64,000 nt of DNA from AP-15 sp963733945 (GTDB lineage: Bacteria; Pseudomonadota; Alphaproteobacteria; ATCC43930; CGMCC-115725), in assembly GCA_963733945.1 (NCBI GenBank), contig CAVTFD010000029.1, positions 1 to 64,000 on the forward strand, given 5' to 3'. A program made the position numbers and the translations under genes. Under the pieces are notes generated by a model, which was not told where the DNA came from, did not search any database, and saw only the letters and a list, made by a program, of their open reading frames with translations. Positions 34,901-43,688 of this stretch are shown here, in pieces. Each line of letters begins with the position of its first letter. Within the stretch, counting starts at the first letter, position 1.

Positions 34901-36904
34901 TTAATTCGCGTCGCGATGTCTGTGGAGATTCCCGACAAGGTGGGCGCTGTTCTTACCGGCTTCGTCCAATTCGACGCCCAACTCTTTGATTAGAGGCTGC
35001 AGGAGGTGATGGTAAGGCTTCCATCGGCCCACGGAAGTGCGATAGATCGGCTGACGGACCTGGGTTGCGCTCGCCGTCCGAATCGGACGTTGCGTCTTAT
35101 AAAAATCAAGACACGCATCGTCCCATTCGAGACCACAATAGGCGACGATCTGACGTGCCTGCCCCTCGACATCGGCAACCACCTCTTCATATCGAACGTC
35201 GAGCATCACCCCCGCCGGCAGCACCTGGCGCCAGTGCTCCATCACCATTTGATAGGCGCGATAATAGCGACCCAGCTCTCCTAGATCATAACAGTAGGGA
35301 TGATCGCCGGTGAACAGCAGCGAAAAGCAGGAGAGACAAGTGTCGATCGGATCGCGGCGCATGTGAATGATGCGCGCATTGGGTAGCGCCAAATGAATGA
35401 GCCCAACGAAGCGAAAATTCGTTGGCATCTTGTCGGTGATGCGCTCCGCCCCTGGCGCCTCGGCTGCGACGGCATCGAGATAGCTTGTGCCGAGTTGGTT
35501 CAGCTGTTCGGTCGACAAAGCTGGAACGGCCTCGGGGAAGGACAGAGCGCCATTCGGCATACCGAGGCTCGTCACCGCCTTGCTGAATTCTGCAAGCTCC
35601 CCGGCGCCGAAGACCTTGGGGTGACTTGCCAATATCTGTTCGACCAGGGTCGTGCCCGAGCGCGGCATGCCAACAATGAACGTCGGAACCATCGAGGGAT
35701 TGCCGAGATTCCGCTTGTTCTGCATCAACTCGGCCGTGAATACGGTGCGAATGCGATCCAAAAATCCCAACATCTCTGCCTCGTCATAGACGGACTCTCG
35801 TCGCTTTAGCGCGTTTCCTTCGAGGCGGTGACGAAAGGACCGCTCGCGCTGTTCCAGGTCCTCATAGGCTTTGCCCAGCGCGAAATGTAATTCTCGCTGA
35901 TCCTCGATCGGCAGCGAGGTCATGTCCTCAACCAACTTCTCCGCGGCCGCAAGGTGACGATCGCCAGCAATGACCCGTCTGCCATCGAACAGCTGGCGGT
36001 AATACCAACCGTTTCTCGGTTCCAGTTCGAGGGCTCTCTCGTAAGCGCGTTGCGCCTCGTCGAATTGGCCCAGTTCTCTGAGAGCAATACCGAGATTATA
36101 GTAGGTCTCGGCGAGGTCCGGCTTGAAGGCGATGGCGCGCTGATAATACGCCATCGCTTCGCCGTATTTGCTATGTAGCCGGAAGATGTTACCCATATTA
36201 AGGTAAATCTCGGCTGAGTCTGGCTTGAAGGCGAGGGCGCGCTGATAATGCACCATCGCTTCGGCGAATTTGCTCTGTTCCTTGAAGACGCGGCCCAGAT
36301 TGCTGTGGGCCTCGGCGTAGTCCGGCTTGAGCGCGATGGCGCGCTGATAGTGCACCATCGCCTCATCCAGCTTCCCTTGTCGCTTGAGGCCATTGCCCAG
36401 ATTGTTGTGAGCCTCGGCGTGTCCCGGCTTGAAGGCGATCGCGCGCTGATAATACGCTATCGCTTCGTCCAGCTCACCCTGTTCCTGAAGCGCGTTTCCC
36501 AGATTGAAATGGGCATCGACGAAATCCGGCTTGAGGGTCAGCGCACGCTTATAATGCGTCACCGCCTCACCGAACCTGCCCAACTCCCCCAACGCGATGC
36601 CCAAATTGTTGTGATAGACCGGGACATCGCCGCGGAGCCCGATCGCCTGGCCGATCAGATCAACAGCAGCCGCATGACGGCCACTCTGATAAGCGACGAC
36701 CCCAAGCAAATGCAAAGCGTCCGGCTGCCGGGGGTTTAGCGCCAGGAATTGCCGGTACGCCCGCTCGGCTTCTGACAACCGGCCGGCTTGGTGGTAACGA
36801 CAGGCGTCCGCGAATAGGTTTTGAACGGCCATAGGAGCCGCCGGCTTGGGAGAAGCAAAGTCACCCTGCCCTTTGTGCCCCAGGCGGCGTTGCTTACGGC
36901 TCAT
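34901..36904 (-). CDS. TPR-repeat sulfotransferase (first copy, long repeat array)
   Basis: 667 residues beginning MSRKQRRLGHKGQG. About nine TPR units (residues 30-335); the 34-residue repeats are very alike (for example AHSNLGRVFKEQSKFAEAMV and AHNNLGNGLKRQGKLDEAMV), a sign of recent internal duplication. The sulfotransferase domain has VGMPRSGTTLVEQILASHPK (PAPS 5' loop) and ALPNARIIHMRRDPIDTCLS (3' loop). The tail GKNSAHLVGNLHRHRDAN is extended relative to its paralogue and reaches to within 31 bp of the next gene. It is the upstream gene of the three-gene array. Confidence 0.88.
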   Translation of the reverse strand: MSRKQRRLGHKGQGDFASPKPAAPMAVQNLFADACRYHQAGRLSEAERAYRQFLALNPRQPDALHLLGVVAYQSGRHAAAVDLIGQAIGLRGDVPVYHNNLGIALGELGRFGEAVTHYKRALTLKPDFVDAHFNLGNALQEQGELDEAIAYYQRAIAFKPGHAEAHNNLGNGLKRQGKLDEAMVHYQRAIALKPDYAEAHSNLGRVFKEQSKFAEAMVHYQRALAFKPDSAEIYLNMGNIFRLHSKYGEAMAYYQRAIAFKPDLAETYYNLGIALRELGQFDEAQRAYERALELEPRNGWYYRQLFDGRRVIAGDRHLAAAEKLVEDMTSLPIEDQRELHFALGKAYEDLEQRERSFRHRLEGNALKRRESVYDEAEMLGFLDRIRTVFTAELMQNKRNLGNPSMVPTFIVGMPRSGTTLVEQILASHPKVFGAGELAEFSKAVTSLGMPNGALSFPEAVPALSTEQLNQLGTSYLDAVAAEAPGAERITDKMPTNFRFVGLIHLALPNARIIHMRRDPIDTCLSCFSLLFTGDHPYCYDLGELGRYYRAYQMVMEHWRQVLPAGVMLDVRYEEVVADVEGQARQIVAYCGLEWDDACLDFYKTQRPIRTASATQVRQPIYRTSVGRWKPYHHLLQPLIKELGVELDEAGKNSAHLVGNLHRHRDAN

Positions 36905-37137
36905 GGTTCGCTTCGGTCCAGGTGATTCGGCACGTCATCAGATAAGCCAAGTATACCGGCAATCTCCTTGCCCGCCCATAAACATCCGTCATTACCACCC
37001 CGGCCCCGACGCTCGCTTTGGCGACAGCGCCGCCAGGTGTCGAACCAATCCCCGTCCAGGGGTGCAAGTTGCCTCACTCTTGTGCCGTTTCGGCGGATCG
37101 GAGAAACTCGCGGCCTCGCGTCAAAGGGAGGCCATCG
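36905..37137. other. Divergent promoter region, TPR array and metallo-hydrolase
   Basis: 233 bp with no gene. It separates the minus-strand TPR genes from the plus-strand metallo-hydrolase. The right end carries AAAGGGAGG, the ribosome binding site for the ATG at 37138. No operator motif is clear. Confidence 0.35.
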
Positions 37138-38010
37138 ATGCGCAGGGTCGGAAAGAATTCCTTTACCGAAATCTATTTCGCCGGCTGCAACCCGAGCTTC
37201 GTCGAGACCAGCGACGGCTATGTGATGATCGACTCGCCGCAGCAGCCCATCGATGCGGTGCGCTGGCGCGAGCGCATGGAGGACAAGGCCCCGATCCGCT
37301 ATCTGATCAACACCGAGCCGCATGGCGACCACATCTCGGGCAACGCCTATTTCACCAACACGAAGATCGTCGGACAGGTCCAGCTCCAGGAATGCTTCGA
37401 GCGCTATCTCTATGCGTTCGGCTCGCTCGACGAGAAGCGCGAGCGCTTCAAGCAAACCGATCCCGACAGTGTGTGGCTGGTCGGCCACCCGGACTACCCG
37501 GCCGCCAACCCACCGACCGTGACCTTTACCGACACCATGACCCTCAACCTCGGCAACCACACCTTCAACATCATCCACATGCCCGGCCATACCGCGCCGC
37601 AGACCTCGGTCCATGTGCCGGAAGAGGGGGTGGTCTTTACCGGCGACAACGTCTTTTACAAATGCCGCAGCTGGCTGCAGGAGTGCGACCCGTGGGAGTG
37701 GCTGGGTGCGCTGAAAAGCATCGAGGCGCTCGATGTCGAGGCCATCGTTCCGGGGCACGGCGACCCTTGCACCAAAGCCTATCTGAGGGAACAAGGGCAG
37801 ATCGTCGAGAATTGGGTCGGCTATGTCGAGCGCCTTGTCGATCGCGGTATCAGTGCCGACGAGGCGCTACAGGGACCCATCGAGGTCACCAAGCAAGACC
37901 CCTACCCGATCGGCCAGCGCCTGTTCATGCTGAACGAGCGGCTAACCGATATGACCGTGCGCAACCTCCATAAGCGGATCCTCGACAAGAAACAGCAGGT
38001 TGGCGCTTAG
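37138..38010 (+). CDS. MBL-fold metallo-hydrolase with altered first metal His
   Basis: 290 residues from ATG 37138, chosen for the AAAGGGAGG site upstream. Metallo-beta-lactamase fold. The usual HxHxDH reads EPHGDH here (INTEPHGDHISGNAYF), so Glu replaces the first zinc-binding His. Other ligands are present: MPGHTAPQ, VVFTGDNVFYK (Asp) and VPGHGDPC (His). KNSFTEIYFAGCNPSFVETS is the usual N-terminal strand region. Family members hydrolyse thioesters, lactones or sulfur compounds; the substrate is unknown. A nitroreductase gene follows within about 10-35 bp, suggesting one transcript. Confidence 0.85.
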   Translation: MRRVGKNSFTEIYFAGCNPSFVETSDGYVMIDSPQQPIDAVRWRERMEDKAPIRYLINTEPHGDHISGNAYFTNTKIVGQVQLQECFERYLYAFGSLDEKRERFKQTDPDSVWLVGHPDYPAANPPTVTFTDTMTLNLGNHTFNIIHMPGHTAPQTSVHVPEEGVVFTGDNVFYKCRSWLQECDPWEWLGALKSIEALDVEAIVPGHGDPCTKAYLREQGQIVENWVGYVERLVDRGISADEALQGPIEVTKQDPYPIGQRLFMLNERLTDMTVRNLHKRILDKKQQVGA

Positions 38011-38045
38011 GGCGGCCGGTGGTGAGGATCGCCGAACCGTCGAAC

Positions 38046-38885
38046 ATGAGCGCGGATTACGCAGTCGAATGGCAAGCCCGTTTCGGCGAGGACGCCGAAC
38101 TGCCGGGCGATCTTCCCGACATCCCGTGGGTGCGCCAGGTATTGCTGCGCCGCACCCATCGCCGCTATGCCCCGCGCCCGGTGCCCGAGGCGTTGCTGCG
38201 GCTCTTCCTTGCAGTCGCGTTCTCGGCCTCCTCGAAATCGGATTTCCAGCAGGCCTCGGTGATCCGGGTCGAAGACCGCGCCCCCCGCGACCGCCTCGCA
38301 GCACTCGTCCCGGACATGCCGTGGATCGGCAACGCGCCGGTCTTCCTGGTGTTCTGCGGCGACGCGCGTCGTCTCGAGCGGATCGGCGAATTGCGCGGCC
38401 ATCAGCAGGACAATGGCCGGCTCGAAGGCTTCTTCAACGCCGCGATCGACGCCGCCCTGGTCATGCAGACCTTCATCCTGGCGGCCGAGACCGCCGGCCT
38501 CGGCTGCTGCCCGATCAGCGTCATCCGCAACCACGCCGGCGCCGTCGCCGAGATCCTGGAATTGCCCGACAAAGTCTTTCCGGTCGCCGGGCTGTGCCTC
38601 GGTTATCCCGCCGCCGAGGGCTTTGTCAGCATGCGCCTGCCGCTCGCCGTCACCCTCCACACCGACCGTTACGACAACTCCGCACTCGCCGAGAACATCG
38701 AAAACTACGACCATCGCCGCGCCGCCCGCTACACCCCGCCGCGCGAGCAGCAGCGCGCTGCCGAAACCTTCGGCTATGCCGATTTCTACGGCTGGTCCGA
38801 AGACAAAGCCCGCCAAGCCGCCGCCCAGCCCGAGGGCCAAACCTTCTCGCCTCACCTCCGCGCCCGTGGCTTCACTCTCGACTAG
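38046..38885 (+). CDS. Nitroreductase family protein
   Basis: 279 residues from the ATG at 38046; GTG starts at 38019 or 38022 with an AGGGCGG site are also possible. FMN-binding nitroreductase fold: LLRRTHRRYAPRPVPEALLR near residue 30 binds FMN phosphate, and AETAGLGCCPISVIRNHAGA and VFPVAGLCLGYPA are the conserved second and third blocks. These enzymes use NAD(P)H to reduce nitro groups, quinones or enones. It is placed directly after the metallo-hydrolase. The 80 bp behind it are followed by an IS481-type element. Confidence 0.87.
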   Translation: MSADYAVEWQARFGEDAELPGDLPDIPWVRQVLLRRTHRRYAPRPVPEALLRLFLAVAFSASSKSDFQQASVIRVEDRAPRDRLAALVPDMPWIGNAPVFLVFCGDARRLERIGELRGHQQDNGRLEGFFNAAIDAALVMQTFILAAETAGLGCCPISVIRNHAGAVAEILELPDKVFPVAGLCLGYPAAEGFVSMRLPLAVTLHTDRYDNSALAENIENYDHRRAARYTPPREQQRAAETFGYADFYGWSEDKARQAAAQPEGQTFSPHLRARGFTLD

Positions 38886-38921
38886 GCGTCCCGGGCCACC
38901 ATTCGAGCCGCCCGCATTTTC

Positions 38922-39908
38922 TCAGTCAGTTTGATCCGCCCTCCCCACCTTTGTCTTCCCGGCGCAGGTGTTGTGTCCCGGGAGGTTGTTGAGTGCTTGG
39001 CCTGGGGCTTGATAGGCGAGGCATCGCAATCGGGTTTGATTGTATGTGTTGACGACGGCGTGGATGAAGGCGTTGCGCTGGGCGTGGGTGTCGAAGCGAT
39101 TTTTGCCGAGATTGGCGGTGGTTCTGGGGTGGTTCCGGATTGCTTCGGCGAGGCGGCGGTTGAAGCGCTCGACCATGCCGTTGGTTTGCGGCCGGTAGGG
39201 GCGGGTGAGGGTATGGCGCAGGCGGTGGCGTTGGCAGACCTGATCGAAGGGGTGAGCGCCGGTTCCCGTCTTGCGCTTGCGCCAGCGGGCGTCGCCGAAG
39301 CGGTCGGTGAACTCCGAGCCGTTGTCGGTGAGCACGGTGTGGACGGGGTGGCCGAAGGCGTCGAGGAAGCGTTCGAGGCAGTCGGCGATGGTCTGAGCAC
39401 TGCGCTGCGTTACGATTTCCACGTGGACGAAGCGGGTGGTGCGTTCGATGGCCACGAAGACATAGGCCGACCGGCCGTGCAGGCGGGTCAGGTGCTTGAG
39501 GTCGACATGCACATAGCCGAACGGCTCGGGGGCGAAGCGCTTGGCCGGCGGCGCCGGGTCGCGGGGCCGGCGCGACACGCCCCGGCGTTTGAGGCAGCGG
39601 TGCAGGGCCGAGCGGGAGATATCGGCGCGCACGCAGCGGCGCATGACCTCGAGCGCGTCGTCGAGCGACAGGCCGAGCCGGGCGCGCAACTCCACCGCAA
39701 TCGCCTCCTCTTCCAGCGAGAAGCCGGTGGCCAACAGGTGGGGCCTGGACGAGCGGTCGGCCCCGTCGCGGCGCGCCTTCCAGCGCCGCACGGTGGTCTC
39801 GCTGACCCCCAGCTCGCAGGCCAGCTCCGCCACCGGCCGCGAACTGGCCTGGATGTAAGCCCGTACCTTCGGCGTGGTCGCCGCATTGGCGTGCAGCCTC
39901 ACCAGCAT
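38922..39908 (-). CDS. IS481 family transposase
   Basis: 328 residues from the ATG at 39908, preceded by GGAGGGACGCC. The N-terminal HTH is VAELACELGVSETTVRRWKA. The DDE integrase core has FGYVHVDLKHLTRLHGRSAY (first Asp), VLTDNGSEFTDRFGDARWR (second Asp) and YRPQTNGMVERFNRRLAEAI (Glu). The conserved end LNNLPGHN is encoded by the terminal repeat itself. The frame has no stop inside the element and runs 47 bp into flanking DNA, adding GKTKVGRADQTD. The catalytic residues look intact, so the element may be active. Confidence 0.93.
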   Translation of the reverse strand: MLVRLHANAATTPKVRAYIQASSRPVAELACELGVSETTVRRWKARRDGADRSSRPHLLATGFSLEEEAIAVELRARLGLSLDDALEVMRRCVRADISRSALHRCLKRRGVSRRPRDPAPPAKRFAPEPFGYVHVDLKHLTRLHGRSAYVFVAIERTTRFVHVEIVTQRSAQTIADCLERFLDAFGHPVHTVLTDNGSEFTDRFGDARWRKRKTGTGAHPFDQVCQRHRLRHTLTRPYRPQTNGMVERFNRRLAEAIRNHPRTTANLGKNRFDTHAQRNAFIHAVVNTYNQTRLRCLAYQAPGQALNNLPGHNTCAGKTKVGRADQTD

Positions 39909-39979
39909 CGGCGTCCCTCCAACCAGGCGACGCCGCAGCTTACACCAATTCCGTCCAGCCAACCTCCCGGGACACAACA
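38969..39979. mobile_element. Complete IS481-family insertion sequence
   Basis: 1,011 bp. Perfect 20-bp terminal inverted repeats: TGTTGTGTCCCGGGAGGTTG at 38969-38988 and its exact complement at 39960-39979. The ends begin TGT/ACA as usual. A 6-bp target duplication CGCAGG flanks it at 38963-38968 and 39980-39985. Size, ends and duplication length suit IS481. It inserted between the nitroreductase gene and a small surface-protein gene. The intact repeats and duplication show recent insertion. Confidence 0.92.
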
Positions 39980-40230
39980 CGCAGGCCGGGATCCATGTCA
40001 GCCATGGGCACCGGCCACGCCGGTGTGACGAGAAGAGTGGGAATGGGATCTGTCAGGAGGGATCCGCTCGGTCCCGACGTTTGCGCGGTGCCCCTCCGGG
40101 AATGTCTCTTGGACGCGAGACTGGGCCTCGCCACCATCGAGATGGATGTCTATATCGGCATCGACCTGGCACCAGCTAGTTCGGTAATGCCGCGGAACTG
40201 GGCGGCATGGCCGGCCCGATGCGCGGGCCT

Positions 40231-40851
40231 TCATCTACGCTGCTGCGCCGCGGGACCCGCCTCATCCGGATTGGCCAGCGACGATCCACGGGGCGGGCCG
40301 GGCGGAATCAACATCGGGGTCGTGGCGTTCGGCCCGAAACCCGACGGCCCGCCGGCAGCGGGAGGCCCGGCCGGGCTGGCGGGTTGGTTGGGCGCTGTGG
40401 TCGAAACGCCGCTTCTCGCCCTGATCGGGCCGGGCGGAGCGACGCTGGGTGTTATCGCGCGGGTCAGCAAAAAGCGCTGCACCCGTCCGGCATGACGATA
40501 GATCCCGGAAATTGTCAGTCGATACCCAGTGGCGTCCGTTCGCGGCACGGTGATTACCAGATCGAGAAGCGCGCTGCCCCGCGGGGCGATGTTGCCGAGC
40601 GCGATCGGCAATGCCATTGCGGCAGCGAGCGACCCACCGCGCACATCGACGGATGTCACCCGGACGCCGGCGGCGATAGCGCCGCCGTTATTGACGATCT
40701 GCAATTCGATGCCGGCTTTGGACGGATCGGTGTCCCACACCGACGCCGCCGCGTTCGCCACCGACAGGATTATGGGCGAGGTCGCCGCGCTGCCCGCTCC
40801 GGCGGCCAATACGGCGCCAACCATCGACAATACGGCGAGAGCTCTGATCAT
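40231..40851 (-). CDS. Small secreted CARDB-like protein, paralogue of the 41-43 kb gene
   Basis: 206 residues from the ATG at 40851. Signal peptide IRALAVLSMVGAVLAAGAGS. The beta-type domain (about 25-140) closely parallels residues 200-320 of the next gene: AAASVWDTDPSKAGIELQIV with VDVRGGSLAAAMALPIALGN here, and DATSVWAGTNQVGVEFQIAN with VTVQGGSVSPSSPALPVVLG there. Both continue with a Pro-rich linker ending FGPNAxTPxLxPxGPP. The long C-terminal domain of the paralogue is absent. I infer a partial duplication giving a stand-alone binding or adhesion module. Function unknown. Confidence 0.6.
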   Translation of the reverse strand: MIRALAVLSMVGAVLAAGAGSAATSPIILSVANAAASVWDTDPSKAGIELQIVNNGGAIAAGVRVTSVDVRGGSLAAAMALPIALGNIAPRGSALLDLVITVPRTDATGYRLTISGIYRHAGRVQRFLLTRAITPSVAPPGPIRARSGVSTTAPNQPASPAGPPAAGGPSGFGPNATTPMLIPPGPPRGSSLANPDEAGPAAQQRR

Positions 40852-41018
40852 CGCTGTCCGTCGATCAGCTTCCCGCCATAGGATGGTCAATACGAATTCT
40901 ATATAGGGCCGCATCCGGCGCTTGGCCTCGCGACCAGAAGCTAGGCGGCAAAAAAATTCAGCCCGGGAAGACTTTTGCCGGCCCGGGCCGAGTTCATCGG
41001 ATTACTAGCGATTGCGGT

Positions 41019-43634
41019 TTATGACGGCCCCATGAAAGGCGGCCGTCCGAACTGGATGTAGCGCGGGTTCGCCACGCAGCCGACCGCGGCACAGGTGGCG
41101 GTGCCGCCCGGCGGCACCGGGTTCAGCTTCACGTCGTAGACTTCGGCTCCGAATTGGGAGTCGCTCTGACCGTCCGGTACGGGCACGAAGCCGGGTATCC
41201 ACCGCGCCGACAGATAGTCGCCAAAGCGCGAGACCTGCGTCGCGTTGCTGTTGGTGACCTGGTAGACGACGAAATCGTCCTTGAACCCGACCGACATCTG
41301 CGGATAGCCGACCGTGCCGCCACCGACCGCGAGGTTTATCCCGACTTCTGGCCGTACGAGATCGTTGTCGCGGGCGAGCGCCGCCATCGCAAAGGCGTAG
41401 TTATTATTCCAAACGTCGTATTCCTCGAGGACGCTGAAATTGCTGCCAGAGCGGTTCAAGGTTTCGAGCCGGACGTAGACGCGCGGCCGGCCGGGCGCGT
41501 TGACCCCGGCGTCAAACGCAAAGATGTATTGGTCCTGCGACGGCACCCCGAGCCCGGGAATGACCGAGCGGTACACCGCACCGGTGATGTTGCCCGGGAA
41601 TGACACCGCCACCCAATCGGTATTATCGGGTGCGATCGAGGTGTAATTGGCGCCCTGGTTGATCTGGTTGTTCATGCCAATTGTGCTGTTGTTGATCGAG
41701 CCGCTCCCGTCGTCCCAGGTAAACACCCGGAATGTGCTCGAATTGTCGAGCGAACCTACGACCATGGTGTTAGGCGCCTGCTGGACGAAATGATCCTTGT
41801 TGAGACCGTTCGACCCGGACAGCTCGGCGTAGTCGTAGTGCACCACGGTCGCCGCCGTGTTGCGCATATCCGCGAGCGACAGCCGCGCGACGATGCGCTT
41901 TCCGGTATAGACGCTACCGGGTGTCGTGGAGCCGTGATCGACCCCGACATAGAGGAAATTGCCGGACCAGGCGAGGTCGGGGTAATCCATCCACTCGTTG
42001 TTCTTGGTGCCGAGCCCGCTCGAGACTCCGGCGACACTGGTCGCGGTCAGATCGGCATAGGTCCAGGCGTTGTTAAAGTTTGCCCTGATGGCCGCCGGTG
42101 TAGCCCAGGCCACTCTCAGCCGATTGGGTTGGGTGATCTTGTAGGTCGCGTTCATAGCCGGCGGCGGCCCACAATTGGTAGCACACGCAGTTTGCGGCCA
42201 ATATTGCTGCAACCAGACAAACAGCGGCTGGTTCGGGTCAGGGATAAAGACCACGACCTGATCGCAGCACAACCCGCCGTCGCTTTGCGGAAAGAACGAG
42301 GTGCGGCCGGCAATCGGGTTGAACAGGTTGACGTCGGTAAACGTCATCCCGCCATCGGTCGAATAGCTGATCCCGGTGTTGTAGGTCGACAACACGACCC
42401 CGTCGGTCGAGGCGGCGGCGTTGGGATCGGGCGGAGTGCCGGCGCCGAGGGCCCTGCCGTTATTGACCGGGATTATCACCGAACCGCCGGGGGTCAAGCT
42501 GCCGATGTTCGAGCCCGGCGACGTGATCGGCGGTCCCGAAGTGGGCGGCCCGATCGGGACCAGATTCGGGGTTTCCGCGTTGGGCCCGAAATTGGGCGGC
42601 GTGGGCGTCGGCGGAAAAATAACGCCGCTGTAAGGAGGCGTGTTGAGCGCACTCGTCCCGTTTGCGGGCGTGATCGTCCCCGGCCCTGCGGAATTAGGAA
42701 ACAGCGCGCGGTTTATGGAAAAGCCATAAGTCGTCGGACCATAGGTGTAGGTGCCGCTGACCGTCACCAGATAGCGCGTCGCGCCGTTGGTCGTCGGAGC
42801 GGTGATCACGAGATCGAGCGGCGCGCTCTCCCCGGCTCCAATCGCTCCGAGCACGACCGGTAGTGCCGGGCTGCTGGGCGAGACCGAGCCGCCCTGCACC
42901 GTGACCGACTTCACCACCACATTGCCGGCGTCGGCGGTTCCGTTGTTGGCGATCTGGAATTCCACCCCGACCTGATTCGTACCGGCCCAAACGGATGTCG
43001 CGTCGTTGGGGACGTAGAGCGACACCGGGGTGACCGCTGCGCGGCCCGACCCCGCCGCCAGCGTTATCGCAATCGCAAAAATCGGAACCAGTACTCGGTT
43101 GCGGTTGCGCCACCTCATGCGTGTTCTTCCCTTTACAAAGCCGATGGTCATGACGAGCGCCGCGAGCAGCAACGGCAGAGACCACGGCTCCGGCACGAAA
43201 ATGCTGATCGTGACGGCATTGCTTACATCGCCGTTCGTATCCGAGGCCGTCACATCGGCCAGATAAGGTGAGCCCGCGGGGGTCGCCGAGGGATCAACGA
43301 GCGCGTCGAACAATTCCACGTCAGGCGAGGTGGTGCCGTTGGGCAGCGAAAAATCGGGGCTGCCGAGCACTTGGAAAAAAGACAGTGCCGTCGGATCAAA
43401 GCTGCTGAAGTTCAAAAACAGGTCGGCCGCGGCATCGAGGTCGGTCCCGGTGTTGTTGGTGATGGTCCCTGTGAAGACGACCGTGCTCCCCGCATTCGTG
43501 AACCGAACCGGCTGATCGATCGACAGCGACAACAACGGCGCCGCCCGTGCCGGACTTGCCAGGGCAACCAGCCCGAGAAGCAGGGGAAAAAGTGCGGCCC
43601 AGCCGAGGTGCCGAAACGAGTTGATTTTGTGCAT
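41019..43634 (-). CDS. Secreted surface protein: internal PEP-CTERM signal, then CARDB and propeller domains
   Basis: 871 residues, preceded by GGGAGGGGGACACCC. Residues 1-32 are a signal peptide (ALFPLLLGLVALASPARA), and 33-146 a small beta domain. A PEP-CTERM signal then appears internally: PEP at 148-150, hydrophobic WSLPLLLAALVMTIGFV, then KGRTRMR. The frame does not stop. Met173 (43118) follows a ribosome-site-like AAGGGAAGA and begins a second signal peptide (VLVPIFAIAITLAAGSGRA). A CARDB-like domain (200-320), Pro-rich linker and a 500-residue region with an Asp-box (STDGGMTF near 425) of sialidase-like propellers follow. It looks like two genes fused by loss of a stop. A sigma-54 promoter lies upstream. 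Confidence 0.75.
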   Translation of the reverse strand: MHKINSFRHLGWAALFPLLLGLVALASPARAAPLLSLSIDQPVRFTNAGSTVVFTGTITNNTGTDLDAAADLFLNFSSFDPTALSFFQVLGSPDFSLPNGTTSPDVELFDALVDPSATPAGSPYLADVTASDTNGDVSNAVTISIFVPEPWSLPLLLAALVMTIGFVKGRTRMRWRNRNRVLVPIFAIAITLAAGSGRAAVTPVSLYVPNDATSVWAGTNQVGVEFQIANNGTADAGNVVVKSVTVQGGSVSPSSPALPVVLGAIGAGESAPLDLVITAPTTNGATRYLVTVSGTYTYGPTTYGFSINRALFPNSAGPGTITPANGTSALNTPPYSGVIFPPTPTPPNFGPNAETPNLVPIGPPTSGPPITSPGSNIGSLTPGGSVIIPVNNGRALGAGTPPDPNAAASTDGVVLSTYNTGISYSTDGGMTFTDVNLFNPIAGRTSFFPQSDGGLCCDQVVVFIPDPNQPLFVWLQQYWPQTACATNCGPPPAMNATYKITQPNRLRVAWATPAAIRANFNNAWTYADLTATSVAGVSSGLGTKNNEWMDYPDLAWSGNFLYVGVDHGSTTPGSVYTGKRIVARLSLADMRNTAATVVHYDYAELSGSNGLNKDHFVQQAPNTMVVGSLDNSSTFRVFTWDDGSGSINNSTIGMNNQINQGANYTSIAPDNTDWVAVSFPGNITGAVYRSVIPGLGVPSQDQYIFAFDAGVNAPGRPRVYVRLETLNRSGSNFSVLEEYDVWNNNYAFAMAALARDNDLVRPEVGINLAVGGGTVGYPQMSVGFKDDFVVYQVTNSNATQVSRFGDYLSARWIPGFVPVPDGQSDSQFGAEVYDVKLNPVPPGGTATCAAVGCVANPRYIQFGRPPFMGPS

Positions 43635-43672
43635 GGGTGTCCCCCTCCCAAATGTACGAGCCTAAACCTTAC

Positions 43673-43688
43673 AGCAATATTCATACCA
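43673..43688 (-). promoter_or_regulatory. Sigma-54 (-24/-12) promoter of the fused PEP-CTERM gene
   Basis: On the minus strand the sequence is TGGTATGAATATTGCT, with GG and GC ten bases apart, followed by GTAAG. It shares TTGCTGTAA with the promoter at 29856. It lies about 40 bp before the start codon at 43634, so the leader is short, about 28 nt. Like the first site it precedes a PEP-CTERM protein, which strengthens both calls. Confidence 0.7.

Noticed and set aside
38931..40028. Plus-strand open frame of 365 codons
   Set aside because: Antisense to the IS481 transposase and running through both inverted repeats; no homology pattern.
40135..40205. IS110-like N-terminus (DVYIGIDLA)
   Set aside because: Resembles the first DEDD strand of IS110 transposases, but homology does not continue beyond about ten residues.
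41790..42863. Plus-strand open frame of 357 codons
   Set aside because: Antisense to the fused surface protein; Arg-rich with no motif.
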